64,000 nt of DNA from Thraustochytrium sp. TN22 (GCA_013306675.1 JABLUY010000043.1:1-64000); one strand, 5' to 3'; shown: positions 19,495 through 29,810, numbered from the stretch's first letter. Notes: generated by a model from the letters alone, not told the origin. Translations and numbers: made by a program.

Positions 19495-20951
19495 GCGACC
19501 AGAGAGACCGGACGTCGCGAGGGATGGGGCGAAGGGCATGAGCAACCGTACGTGCAAGGTGATGCCTGGTACGGCCAGAACGAACAAGACGGAATCGCTG
19601 CAGTGGCCGCGCGCCGGCTGATGCTCGCCGAGGAGAACTTCATCAAGCCCGCGATGATGAAGACGGACCTCAAGTGCGAGAGGAGGAACATACCTGCGCA
19701 GACAGGTCCTTCTTGAGCTCTCGTCGCGACGATACGAGCGAGCGAGCGAGCGAGCGAGCGAAGCACTGCAGCCAGCCTGGCTGCCGGCTGCGTGCATCGT
19801 GTTTCCTTGGAAATTCCGCGCACCGAGTGCGTCCACACCTGCAGTTTCTTCCGGCTTCGGCGGCAGAGCCTGGCCGCGGGGCGAAGAGCAACCAACCAAG
19901 CATGGCCGACGCTTATGCCAGCCATGCCGTGGCATACGTATGATGCCATGGCCCGGGCCGCACCAGCCAGGACCCTTCGAAGGATCCCGGATCCTTCGCT
20001 GAGCCGAGCTGGAGGGCTTCTTCGATCGTTCCGTGGGCGGCGCCCGTGTTGCACTGCGAGCGAGCGCTAGGGCCCTGAGCTGCAGACTCAACCAGCCTGG
20101 AGCGCCGTCAGCCGCCGAGCGAGAGATACTGCCCACAGCCCTCTCGTGAGTCACTGCCCGGGGCGCTTCGCGGGAGCTTCGCGCAGAACATATCGCATGT
20201 TCGATTTGAGGCTGACTCAAGCACACTTGAAAGTGCACTCGGCCTCCAGCATTCGAGCCGCCGAGGCCGTCACTCAGTTGTGCCGAGGCCTTTTTGCGGG
20301 AAGAAACTGTGCGAGTACTTCCGGGATGCACTGGCAGTGCAGTGGTGACGCGCCAAGGGGCCTTTTCTGATTCAATTAGTATTCACCGCGCTCCACTCGT
20401 AAAGCAACCATCGGCTTGAAATCGCCGGACTCTTTCGACGCTTTTATCTTCGTCGCAAGTGCTTGAACCAGCAGCTGGGCTGGACTTGCGCTTGCCTCAA
20501 GCACGGCAAGCGCCTTGAGGTGTGTCTGTCTTCAAGTGGAATTGAGCGCTTGATGCTGGTTCGTTGCTTCAGCGAGCGCTTCAAGGCGCTTTTCGTTGAA
20601 GCCTCTGCAGTTTGCATCGTTTCATTCAAGCTTGCACTTGCCTCGCTGCTTGAGAGCCTCTTCATCGTTGAAGCTTTTGCAGTTCGAAAATATTTCATTC
20701 AAGCTTGCAGCTGCCTCCAAGCTCGAGAGTCTCTTCATTCATGTTTTCTCTCTCAACACAGGGCTTGAAACTGGAAGGATGTTTTCCTTAGTTAAGTTCG
20801 AGTTAGCTTGAAGCACAATGGATCAGAGATGGCGCGCGGGTAGATAGATACAACGGTGCGCGGCGTCTCGGAGAGAGAGACACAGACACTTGGAGAGACA
20901 CAGACACAGACACAGACACAGACGAAGAGGACAGAGGGGGGGGGAGGTCGC
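19495..20951. other. Convergent spacer, release factor / AP2 factor
   Basis: About 1.46 kb of lower GC content than the flanking genes. The release-factor frame stays open for 67 codons after its TGA (to about 19715) with protein-like composition. GAGC repeats lie near 19735-19761 and a degenerate 72-bp tandem repeat at 20594-20740. Close to the AP2 stop there are CACAGA repeats (about 20878-20925). No gene is supported. Confidence 0.5.
20594..20740. repeat. Two diverged copies of a 72-bp tandem repeat
   Basis: CGTTGAAGC begins at both 20594 and 20666. Each copy continues through TTTCATTCAAGCTTGCA and a GAGAG(C/T)CTCTTCATT end. The copies differ by substitutions and small gaps. A more degenerate related stretch precedes them near 20540-20590. 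Confidence 0.65.
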
Positions 20952-22433
20952 TTAGTAGCAGCCGGGCATGTACATGGGGTGCTGCTGCGGCTGGGCCATC
21001 ATGTGGCCAGCGAGGTGCTTGGGGTGCACGAGGTGTGGCTGCTCGAGACGAAGGCGGCCCTGGATCTGAGCGTTGTTGCGGCGCAGGGCGGTGGCCTTGG
21101 CCTTGGGCGGCGCCATGGCGGGCGGCTTGGTGATGACCTTGGCGAGCGGCGAATCGGGAAAGTCGCTGCTGGCATTGGCCGCGAGGGCCACGGCGGCGGC
21201 CGGCGGAGCGGCCTTGGCGCCGTCTCGCTTGTCGTCCGAGGCAGAGGCAGCAGAGGCAGAGGCAGAGGCCGCCTTGCGCGGGCAGTTGACGAGGTGCTGG
21301 AGCGAGATGGGCACGCAGCCGTGCTTGGCGAAGGCCTCGTGGAGCTGCTTGATGGTCTCGTCGCTCATGTCGACAAAGTTGGTGGGCGCCCTGTCGCCCT
21401 TGGCCTCACGCGCGGCCTTGTCGTAGACGAGGGCGGCCTCGAGCTCCGTGGCGAAGCGGCCCAGGTAGCGCACGCGGTTGGCATCGCGGATGCGGGCCTG
21501 CCACTTGCGGTCCTTGCCGCAACAGGAGACGCCGCGGAATGTCGAAGTCTGGCGCCCCTTCTCGGCGTTGGCGCTGTTGGTCTTGGGCGTCACGGCCGGC
21601 GTGGCCGTCGCCTTGGTGGCCATGGGGGCCGGCGCGACCTGCTGATGCTGCGGCTGGGCCTGCGCGGTGAAGGCGGGCGGGTAGTTGGTATGAACGGGCG
21701 CAGGGCGCGCCATCTTGTGCTGCTGCAACTCGGGCGCCTGCGGCTGCATGTGCTGCGGCATCATGTGCATGTGAGGCGCGCTCGAGGGGTGCGGGTGCAC
21801 GATGTGGTGGTGGTGGTGGTGGTGGACCTGCTGCTGCTGCCGCTGCATGTGCTGCTGCTGCCGCACGCGCTGCTGCGCCTCCTGCTGCGCCTTCTGCTGC
21901 ATCTCGATCGCGGCGCGGAAGCTGGGCTTGGGCGAGGGCGAGCTAGCCGGCGCCGTAGCCTGCTTCTTGGTGGACGGCTTGGTCGCAGACGCGCTCGCCT
22001 TGCGCTTCTTGCTCGGCTGGGCCGGCTTGATGACAGCCGGCTTGATGACAGCCGGCTTGGGCGCCGGGTGCTCGGGCTTGATGGCCTTGAGCGGCACGTA
22101 TTTGACATTCGCAGGCGCGGGCGCAGGCGCAGGTGCAGGCGCAGGCGCCGGAACGGGTGCCTCGATCGGGAGCGTGTCCACGCCGAGAGGCCAGTCGCTG
22201 AAAAGGTCAACCTCCTCGCCCTTGCACGGGAGCGTCTGCGAGGCCGCGGCGGCCGCGGCGGCCGCGATGCCGTCGTCTTCCGGCACGCTCGAGAGCGGGC
22301 TGTCGAGCTCCTCCGTGTAGCCATCGAAGAGGTCCTCGCCCTCGAACAGGCTGTCCTCCATGACCGCGCCGGCATCAAACTGGTCATCCCTCCCGTTGAA
22401 CATCATCTCCAGGTCCGCCGCGAAGGACTCCAT
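20952..22433 (-). CDS. AP2/ERF-domain transcription factor
   Basis: A 493-residue protein with a single AP2/ERF DNA-binding domain at about residues 296-356: TSTFRGVSCCGKDRKWQARI, then YLGRFATELEAALVYDKAAREAKG. The YRG-type start, the WxARI strand and the LGxFxTExEAAxxYDxAA helix are all present. The first 90 residues are acidic (MESFAADLEMMFNGRDDQFD) and may activate transcription. The middle is low-complexity: a PAPAPA run, a Lys/Arg stretch that may be a nuclear signal (about 155-175), Gln-rich segments and a run of His. AP2 factors are common in plants, algae, apicomplexans and some stramenopiles. Target genes are unknown. The unusually long gene-free region upstream may hold its control elements. 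Confidence 0.9.
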   Translation of the reverse strand: MESFAADLEMMFNGRDDQFDAGAVMEDSLFEGEDLFDGYTEELDSPLSSVPEDDGIAAAAAAAASQTLPCKGEEVDLFSDWPLGVDTLPIEAPVPAPAPAPAPAPAPANVKYVPLKAIKPEHPAPKPAVIKPAVIKPAQPSKKRKASASATKPSTKKQATAPASSPSPKPSFRAAIEMQQKAQQEAQQRVRQQQHMQRQQQQVHHHHHHHIVHPHPSSAPHMHMMPQHMQPQAPELQQHKMARPAPVHTNYPPAFTAQAQPQHQQVAPAPMATKATATPAVTPKTNSANAEKGRQTSTFRGVSCCGKDRKWQARIRDANRVRYLGRFATELEAALVYDKAAREAKGDRAPTNFVDMSDETIKQLHEAFAKHGCVPISLQHLVNCPRKAASASASAASASDDKRDGAKAAPPAAAVALAANASSDFPDSPLAKVITKPPAMAPPKAKATALRRNNAQIQGRLRLEQPHLVHPKHLAGHMMAQPQQHPMYMPGCY

Positions 22434-23580
22434 CCTGCCCGGATACGACGCGCTCTGCGCTACGCTGCGCTGCCGCTCGCTGGCCGGTCCTTGATTCGGG
22501 TCTGCGCTGCGAGAAATCTGCTCTGCTCTGCAAGCAGCGCAGTGCAGTCCTGCCTCGGCCGCGCGCGCGCCGCGTGCCCGGAAGTGCGCTTGCTTCTGTT
22601 ACCTCTCCAGGCCGCTTGGCACGTGCTGTCAATCGCCGAGTCGACTCCGACGGCGCTGCTTCCCGCCTTAGTTACGGCTGTCCGCGGCCCTCGCGGGGCG
22701 GCTGGGGTCTCGCCGGCGCGCGCGCGCGGCGGCCTCCTCCCGGGTTGGCTCCCGGTCTGCTGCCGGCTGGCTGGTTGGCTGGCTGGCTGGCCGCGTCGAC
22801 GCCGGACTGGAGCGGTGGTAGCCGGAGCGGTTGGGTAGGCTGGGCTGGGCTGCACTCGCTGTCCGGCGGTCCGCGCCGACGCTCGCTGGCGTCCCGTCCA
22901 CTGGCAGCGGCGGCGTCCAGTCCGGCGCGCGCGGGACGCGCACGAGCTCGTACGAGGAGCGCGGCGGCGCGGTGGACCGGAGGCGCCTCCGGCGGCGCGC
23001 GCGGGCGCGCGCGGCGGCTGCGGGGCGGGGAAGAGGTCACGCCGAGCTGCGCTGCTCGCGCGCGGGAGCTGCGGCGCAAGCTGGCTGGTCGGCCTGCTGG
23101 CCGGCCCTGCTCGGAGCTGCGGGAGCGCGCGCGGCGCAGGAAGATTGGGCGGGCTCTCCGCGGAGCTGGAGCTGCGGCGCCGCGCTGCTCGCCGCTTTGC
23201 CGGCCGAGCCGAGGTAGCTAGGCTAGCTCGCTAGCTCGCTAGCTAGAGCGAGCGATCCACGCGGGGGGCTCGGCTCAAGACTGCGCCGGGCGGGCGTGCC
23301 GGCGCGCGTTGACGTGCGGCGTGCGAGCGCGAGGTCGCTTCGCTTCGCTTCTGTGGCCGGCGAGCGAGGGCCGGGGCGCCGCGCGACGCGTGCCTTGGCT
23401 AGCTGGCTGCCGGCAGCGGCCGACTGCTAGGCTGGCTGCTTGGTTGCTTGGCTCTTGCTGCTGCTAGGACTTCCAGATGCGGCTGGAGATGCTCTATAGA
23501 TTCGCTGTTGTTGCTGGCTGGTGCTGATGCTGGTGCTGATGCTGAGGTCGATCGCGTTGAGGTTTTGGATTTGGATGCCT

Positions 23581-23625
23581 CGCCTCGCCTCGCCTCGCCT
23601 CGCCTCGCCTCGCCTCGCCTCGCCT
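23581..23625. repeat. (CGCCT)9 microsatellite
   Basis: Nine perfect tandem CGCCT pentanucleotides. The same unit on the other strand (GAGGC) is repeated near 31388-31420. Confidence 0.9.
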
Positions 23626-26417
23626 GGCGGAGCTGCGGCTATTGTTTGGCGCTTCTGCCGGATTTGATTGTAAGTTATGAGTGGCCCCGGACCGATCGAT
23701 CGATCGATCGATGCGCCGCCGCCGCGCCCCGCCAGGCCCTCGCCTCGATGAGGCAGTCAGAGGCACCGGCCAGCGGGTGGGCGCCGCCCACTCGGGCCGC
23801 GCTGCGTCGCACAGACAGCACGCCCGTGAGCTGGGCTGCCCGGGCGAAGCGCCCGGCCGCCGCGGTCGCACGCCTGCGAGCCTCCTCGCAACGCGGTCAC
23901 CCGCCAGCGGGCGCGGCAAACGCTACGCCACGCCGCGAGCGAGCCTTCCTGGCTCGGCGCGCCGACCGCCGAGCTGAGCCCTGGCTCGCTTGGCGCGGCG
24001 GCAGCGGTGCCGGTGCCGGAGCCAGAGGCGGCGCCTGGGCCGGCGCGCAGCGCGTGGCGCGCCGCCGCCGTGAGCCGCACAAGCGCACGCATTTGGACCG
24101 CGGCGGAGGCCACGGCGCGCGGAGTCGTCGCCGCCTTGACTCCGGCTGCGGCAGGCCAAACAAGCAGGCGTCCAAGCAAAGAAGCCGAGCTGTGGGCGGT
24201 CGCGGCGGCCAGCGGCTCAGACCCGTGGCCCGCCCAGGCCCGCAGTCGAAGGACTTGGACTTCTTGGAGCCCACAGCTTGCCCAGCCCAGGCGCGCCGAG
24301 GCTTCCCTGACCCGGGCCGCCCGGCGCGCCGCGGGCTGTGGCATACCACCTCCAGGCATGGCTGCAGGAGAAAGGCGCGCGAAATTCTTGAGCAGCGCCA
24401 CGCGCCCCGGGCCTGGCTCGGCCCGGCTCGACTCGGGCTCGCTCGCGGCCAGCGGAGCGCGATCCGAGCTGCATACCAAACCGTGCCTTTTTCGTCTCGG
24501 TAGCTGGCCCAGGACAAGTAGCCTGGCCTGCCAGTGCAGCCTGTGGCCTCCGAGACTCGAGAGCACGGACGAGGGACAACCCGAAAGAGTCGAAAGATGT
24601 CAGTGATTGATTGAAGCAGGATGATGGAGGCCAAGTCGCGCGCCGCCTCCCGCGCAGCGACGCGCCAACGCGGCGGCAGCCAGCGAACTGGTTCGCGCGC
24701 GAGATCGCGCCACGCGACCAGGACCGCGGGCTGCGGCCGCAAGCCAAGGCTCGGACCGCACGGTGCCACGGACCGCCGCGCTAGCTAGCCGCTCGAGCCG
24801 CGCCCCGCACTTCTTTCAGCCATGCTTCTCCTTCTTCCTCGGAGGGGGGCCGACGCCGAGACGGCCGAGCGAGAATCTGTGGACTGTGGCGCCGCCTCCC
24901 GCGAGTATTAGTCACTGTGCCGGTGCCAGCGTAAGCAGGCCGCCATGGCCCGCTGCAGCATTGCCCGCAGCGATCTCCGCAGCTCGCCGCCGGCGTCAGG
25001 CATCCTGGCTCGGAGGCTGCATTCTCGGAGCAGCGCTTGGCCCGCTAAGCTGGGTGCCAGAAGTTGCCCGGAGCTGTGGGTAGCCTTCAGCTACTGTAAA
25101 CGTGAGCGGGCTTCCGAGGTCCGGCGCTGAGGCGCGTCACTGCGGTAAGCAAAGCAGAGCCCTGGCCCCGCAGCAGCCGCCGCGGCGCCAAGGCTCGCGC
25201 GTGTTTGGTCAGCGGATCGCCGCATTTTGCAGGCGTGCGGCCAAGCTTCAGCTTCTCGCGCGGCGCTGAAAAGGGAGCCGCAAAGGCGACGCTTGCTTGC
25301 AGCCTCGGCGCAGCCCAGATGCAGGCGCAAGGCAACTGCACTGCGCGGCCAACGCCGCGCTCCTGTGGGAGTCCTGCCGAATTGCATGCTGGTCCGAGGT
25401 TGGGCACTTGCGGCAAGCGTCTGGGCTGCGCCCGTGGTCGAGGTGGCCAAGGCGGCCAAGCAGGCCCCGGTTGCCCAAACCTAAACAGGAACGGTCCTGG
25501 CACTTCTAAGTTACGTTAGTTGGAGTAGTAGCCTGGCTGCGGCCGCGACGGTTTGGCCTTGAGCGGAGCGTTGCCTGGGCAACCGCTGCTGGCCGCGCTG
25601 CTGAAAAGATCAATCTCGCCCGCTCGTCCGCGCGCTCGCGGGCTCGCACGCGCGGCGCAGGGGAACGGCGCGAGGGCCTGGTGGCTGCTGGTGGCTCGCA
25701 AGTGAGCCCTTACTTGACCAGGATCGCCAAGCTTGTGCAGATCGGCTGCACAACTCATCAACGTGTCAAGAGATTCGCACATCTTCCTCCACTTCGAACT
25801 GCAATGCAGGCGCAGCTACGGTAGCCGCCCGGCCTGGCTGCCGGCAGCCTGCCACTGGCCGACCGCCGGCGCGCTCGAGCAGCCCCTGAGAAACACGGAC
25901 GCGGTCCACCAAGGACGGTACGCGCCGCGAGATCCTGGCGACCGTTCGAGTTACCATCGACCATGTTGACGATGACGACGCTACTGTGCAGCACAGACAG
26001 ACCCGAGTCGTGTGCAAGCGGATTCATGACGGCTCACTCTGCGCTCAGGAAGCCCAAGGGCGCCTGAGCGCAGTTTGAGCGCGCCTGACCGCAGCCTGAC
26101 AAGAGTGCGCCTGGGCCTGATGAGCGTAGCGTGCGGGCAAGGCTCGCCGCCTTTCGCGTCCAAATCTGGCTGCTCCAACCTCCCCCTAGCCCACCAGGCT
26201 CGTTGTGTTTCCAAGTCTCAGGCCCGCCGCAACGAATCCGAACTCGACTTGCATGTGTCCGAGAAACCTGCAAGCCACTTTCAATCTTCGCAATTTCGTT
26301 GCATCATTCATTGACGGTGGCAGTGACTGAGAGGGGCAGAAAGCCCTCTTCGCTCGCACCGCCTCAGCTTGACCGCTCGCCCGCTCGCACCTTTCGCTTG
26401 CTCGCTCGCTCGCTCGC

Positions 26418-26615
26418 TTTTCAACTCGCACCTTGCTTGCACCTTTGCTTGCCGTTATTTGCTCGCTTGCTTTTCGACTCGCACCTTGCTCGCACCTTTG
26501 CTTCCTGTCGCTTGCTTGCAAGCTTTTCGATTCGCACCTTGCTCGCACCTTTGCTTGCTGTCAATTGCTTGCTCGCGTTTCGACTCGCGCCTTTGCTTGC
26601 TGTCACTTTGCACCT
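26418..26615. repeat. 53-bp minisatellite, about 3.5 copies
   Basis: Units start at 26418, 26471, 26524 and 26577, exactly 53 bases apart, each beginning TTTTC(A/G)A and containing CGCACCTTGCTCGCACC. The copies differ at a few positions and the last is truncated. A GCTC run precedes the array. The open frames it creates on both strands are artefacts of the repeat. Confidence 0.85.
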
Positions 26616-26703
26616 TTTGCAAGTCGCTTGAGGTGCAGTGCAGGCAGTGCAATGTAGAGGGACTCGGCGTCACCTTTCGTCGGCCGTGCCTTGCCAAGCT
26701 TCC

Positions 26704-28959
26704 TTAGGTGAGCAAGCGCGCGAGGGCCACGCGCAGCGCCGACGAGGGTGGCGCGGCGAGCAGGAACTCGTACGAGCGGTGCATGCGAAGCACAGTGTTG
26801 AGCTTCTGTGCAATGGACATTTGATCTGACAAAAGCTCGGCGACGTCCTCGGCGAGGCGCTTGCGCTGGTGACGGTCAAAGAGGTGGTGGTGCGCCGCCA
26901 AGAGGGCCTCGAGCAGGTGCACTTGGAGGACGAGCCGCCCCAGCGCCACGTCACGGGGCGGCACACTCTCCTCGAGGTGCAGATTAAGTGTCTGCTCGAC
27001 GTCACGGAGGCGCGCTCGCGCCTCAGCGAAGATGAAGCGCCGCGAGCGCTTGCGGCCGCGCAGCGCGCGCACCACCTGGACCGCCACTTGCTGCGCGCTG
27101 GCGGCCAGCAGCAGGCTGGGCGCCAGCGCGAGAAGCTGCAGGTTGAACTGGTTCTCGCGCATGAGCTCGTCCAAGGTTGCCATGATGGCCAGCAGCTCCT
27201 TCTTGACGTGCTGCATCTGAATGAGCAGCACGCGCGCCAGCTCGCCAGACACCAAGCTGGCCACCGGTCGCTTCAGCTCCGACTCGAAGCGCCGGCTCAG
27301 CACCGACACGTCCAGCTCGCGCACGATGCGCGCGCGCTCACCCGCATCCAGCGCCGGCGTCGCCTCCTGCACATAGTCGTCCAGCATGCGGCCCAGGCTC
27401 GCGCGAGCGTCCGCCATGGCCTCCGCGTCCGCCACCTGCAGCATTCGGTCGAACACCAGCTCGTCCACCAGCGTCGCAGTCGGCTTCACCACGTGCTCTG
27501 AGAAGAACTCGCGAAGCGAGGCCGCCAGCCGCAGGCCTCCGGCGCGCGCCGCGTCCCACCGCGCCACGCACACCGCCGCGCACCCGGCACCTGCCAGCGC
27601 CAGCGCCAGCAGCTCCGGCCAGTACTTGGCGTACCGCGGCGCCTGCTCCAGGCCGCCCAGCTTGACGCGGAAGCTGGCGTCCGCGCCGGCCAGCGCCGCG
27701 GCCAGCGCCGGCCACGCCTGCGCAGGGTCCGTCGCGGCCTCGAAGCCCAGCGCGCCGCCCATCTCGTGCGCGCACAACCGCACGAGCTGGGCCACTTCGC
27801 GGGGCGTCTGCGCGTCCTCGAATCGCAGCGCCAGCTCCTTGAGCCGCCCCAGCTGCCCCAGCTGCACCAGCGACAGCGCGTCCAGCGCCTGCAGCGCGCG
27901 CTCCAGCCCACGCCACGCGGCGGGTCGCCGCCACGCCAGCACCACGCGAAGCCGCACCGGCTGGCCCTCCAGCTCGCTCCAGAACGCCATGTGCGCCGCC
28001 ACCTCTTGCAGCTGCGCCAGCAGCCGCTCCACAGCCCAATTGGTCTCCTCTAGCACCACGCGCGACTCCACGTACGCACGCAAGCTCGCCACGCAGGCCT
28101 CTTCCTCCTCGTCCGCCTCGTCCGCCTCCATCAGGGCCGCATCTGCGCGCGCGCGCACGCACTCGGGCAAGAGCTCCTCGCACACGTAGCGCACGCGCTC
28201 CTGCGCCGGTCGCGCCTCCTCGTCCAGGACCTCGATGGCGTCCAAGAGCGCAAAGGCCGCACGCCGCGCTGCCTTGTGCCTGATCTCACTGGCCTGCGCC
28301 GAGATGGCGTCCACCTCAAAGACGGCGCGCAGCTGTGTCTCGGCCGAGTTCGTGCCCACGGTCACCTCGCCCAGGCTTCCGGCCAGCGCCTTGACCGACG
28401 TCGCGCCGCGCAGCGTCATGCGCGAGGCCGCCAGCGGGCTCGACATTTGCAGGCGCGGCCGCGCCTTTTGCCGCTGCCCCTGCTCGTGCGCTTGCTGGTG
28501 TGCATGCGCATGTGCGGGTTCTCCTCGTTCCGCGCTCACCTCCTCTTCGGCTTCGCCTACGGGCAGTCGCTGCAGGACGGTCACGTGCTTGGCCTTCTTG
28601 CCCTCGTGCTCCTGCTCGCGCTCCTGCTCGCGCTCCTGCTCGCGCTCGAACCCGTGAGCATGTGCGTGATCCCGGTCTGGCTCCTCGCCCTCGTCCTCGA
28701 GCATGGGCGGGCGGGCGGCCTCGAGCTCCCTGGCGAGCATGAGCGCCACGCCGCCGCCAAGGCGCAGGTCCTCCTCGCCCAGGTCGTCGTCGTCGTCCTC
28801 CTCCTCCTCCTCCTCCTCCCCACCCTGCGCCAGGACGCGCCTCTTGGAGCGGCGCGCGCGGCGCGCCAGCGGGCCCAGCGACGGGCTGGCGGCGGCCCCG
28901 GCCGCCAGCCGCGCCGCTGCGCCCGCCAGCCCGCCGCCGCTGCCGCCGCGGTCCGTCAT
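26704..28959 (-). CDS. NCA2: NCA2-family mitochondrial protein
   Basis: A 751-residue protein. The C-terminal half carries the NCA2 domain: EFFSEHVVKPTATLVDELVF followed by the ARASLGRMLDDYVQE helix, then the family hallmark KRPVASLVSGELARVLLIQM at about 560-580, and a hydrophobic segment (LQLLALAPSLLLAASAQQVA). Yeast Nca2 is needed for expression of mitochondrial ATP synthase subunits 6 and 8; the plant homologue DGS1 is in the outer mitochondrial membrane. The N-terminal quarter is Ala/Arg/Glu-rich and low-complexity, including a run of acidic residues. The frame can be followed to 29079 only with a TTG start, so the ATG at 28959 (MTDRGGSGG) is used. It is head to head with the dehydratase gene, 173 bases apart. 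Confidence 0.85.
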   Translation of the reverse strand: MTDRGGSGGGLAGAAARLAAGAAASPSLGPLARRARRSKRRVLAQGGEEEEEEEDDDDDLGEEDLRLGGGVALMLARELEAARPPMLEDEGEEPDRDHAHAHGFEREQEREQEREQEHEGKKAKHVTVLQRLPVGEAEEEVSAERGEPAHAHAHQQAHEQGQRQKARPRLQMSSPLAASRMTLRGATSVKALAGSLGEVTVGTNSAETQLRAVFEVDAISAQASEIRHKAARRAAFALLDAIEVLDEEARPAQERVRYVCEELLPECVRARADAALMEADEADEEEEACVASLRAYVESRVVLEETNWAVERLLAQLQEVAAHMAFWSELEGQPVRLRVVLAWRRPAAWRGLERALQALDALSLVQLGQLGRLKELALRFEDAQTPREVAQLVRLCAHEMGGALGFEAATDPAQAWPALAAALAGADASFRVKLGGLEQAPRYAKYWPELLALALAGAGCAAVCVARWDAARAGGLRLAASLREFFSEHVVKPTATLVDELVFDRMLQVADAEAMADARASLGRMLDDYVQEATPALDAGERARIVRELDVSVLSRRFESELKRPVASLVSGELARVLLIQMQHVKKELLAIMATLDELMRENQFNLQLLALAPSLLLAASAQQVAVQVVRALRGRKRSRRFIFAEARARLRDVEQTLNLHLEESVPPRDVALGRLVLQVHLLEALLAAHHHLFDRHQRKRLAEDVAELLSDQMSIAQKLNTVLRMHRSYEFLLAAPPSSALRVALARLLT

Positions 28960-29132
28960 GGCGGCGGCGGCGGCGGCGATGCAGGAATGGTGCTGTGGCA
29001 GGCCGCCGCCGCCGGTGCAAGCTCGGGCAGACCAGGAGCGCAGGTGGGCGGGCGGGCGCGCGCGCGAGCGAGCGAGCAAGCAAGCTAGCTCGTCGGCGGG
29101 GGCGGCGGCGGCGGCGACGGCGGCAGCGCAGC
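28960..29132. promoter_or_regulatory. Compact bidirectional promoter, NCA2 / DHQase
   Basis: Only 173 bases separate the two divergent ATGs. The segment is a run of GGC/GCC triplets flanking a CAAGCTAGCTCG motif (about 29079-29091), with no TATA-like element seen. Both transcripts must start here or inside the neighbouring gene. Confidence 0.55.
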
Positions 29133-29810
29133 ATGCTGTGCGTGAGCGTGAGCGCGCGCACGCGCGATGCGTGCGGCGCGGTGCTGGACGGCCTGCGCGA
29201 GGGCGAGATGGTGGAGCTGCGCGCCGACCTCATGAGCGCGCGCGGCGGCGGCGAGGTGGACGACGCCGGAATGGAGGCCCTATGCGGGCACAAGGTGCGC
29301 AAGATCATCACGTGCCGCGACCTGCGCGAGCCCGGCTTCACGGACGAGCGCAGGGACCTGCTCAAGCGACTCTTGGCAGCCGCAGTCTCGGGCAGCGACA
29401 TGGTCGACCTCGAGGTGGAGGCGCCCGAGGCGTACCGGGAGGCCATCGTGGCGTGCGCGCGCGAGCATGACGTCAAGGTCGTGGTTTCGTATCACAATTA
29501 CGAGGAGACTCCCAGCGACGAGGACTTGGCTGCGGTGCTCAAGCAGTGCCGCGATTATGGCGCCGACATCGCCAAGGTGGCGGTGGCCAACAAGTCCAAC
29601 GCCGACGCGGCACGCGTGCTGGCCCTCTATAGCGCCGACTACCCTGTCGTGGCGCTTGGCATGGGCGCACACGGCAAGATCACCCGCGTTGCCGCCCTGC
29701 ACCTTGGCGCCCCCTTTACTTTTGTCGCACTTACGCCCGAGGCGGCCACGGCACCTGGGCAGCTCACGCTCGAAGAGATGCGCACCATTGGCGGCGTCAT
29801 GGCGAGCTAG
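29133..29810 (+). CDS. aroD: Stand-alone type I 3-dehydroquinate dehydratase
   Basis: A 225-residue enzyme of the shikimate pathway (3-dehydroquinate to 3-dehydroshikimate). Type I residues are in place: the catalytic pair His121 (VVVSYHNYEETPS) and Schiff-base Lys148 (GADIAKVAV) are 27 residues apart, exactly as in the Salmonella enzyme (H143/K170). The substrate Arg is at 185 (GKITRVA), and the APGQLTLEEMR end is typical. EVRVD-like VELRADLM and DMVDLEVE supply the remaining strands. The ATG at 29133 gives the normal N-terminus; the frame is open upstream but is a poly-Arg artefact. In fungi and many protists this activity is a domain of AROM, and in plants it is fused to shikimate dehydrogenase, so a single-domain gene is unusual. 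No other shikimate gene is nearby. Confidence 0.9.
   Translation: MLCVSVSARTRDACGAVLDGLREGEMVELRADLMSARGGGEVDDAGMEALCGHKVRKIITCRDLREPGFTDERRDLLKRLLAAAVSGSDMVDLEVEAPEAYREAIVACAREHDVKVVVSYHNYEETPSDEDLAAVLKQCRDYGADIAKVAVANKSNADAARVLALYSADYPVVALGMGAHGKITRVAALHLGAPFTFVALTPEAATAPGQLTLEEMRTIGGVMAS

Larger units (their letters stand above)
22434..26703. other. 4.3-kb gene-free region upstream of the AP2 factor
   Basis: The longest stretch without a supported gene. Open frames are Arg/Ala/Pro/Gly-rich, occur in all six frames and match no family. It contains CTAGCTCG repeats (about 23214-23247), nine CGCCT units (23581-23625), GATC repeats (about 23694-23711), GCTAGCTAGC at about 24780-24789, and a 53-bp minisatellite (26418-26615). 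GC content falls toward the NCA2 end. It may hold regulatory DNA or an unrecognised noncoding RNA; the sequence alone does not show which. Confidence 0.5.

Noticed and set aside
20856-22838. A 660-codon open frame on the plus strand over the AP2 gene
   Set aside because: Antisense shadow of a GC-rich gene. Its product is Arg/Gly/Leu/His-rich and matches no family, while the minus strand encodes a clear AP2 domain.
23448-24503. A 351-codon open frame in the gene-free region
   Set aside because: Starts in noncoding-like DNA, runs through a CGCCT microsatellite, is Arg/Ala/Pro-rich and has equally long rivals in other frames.
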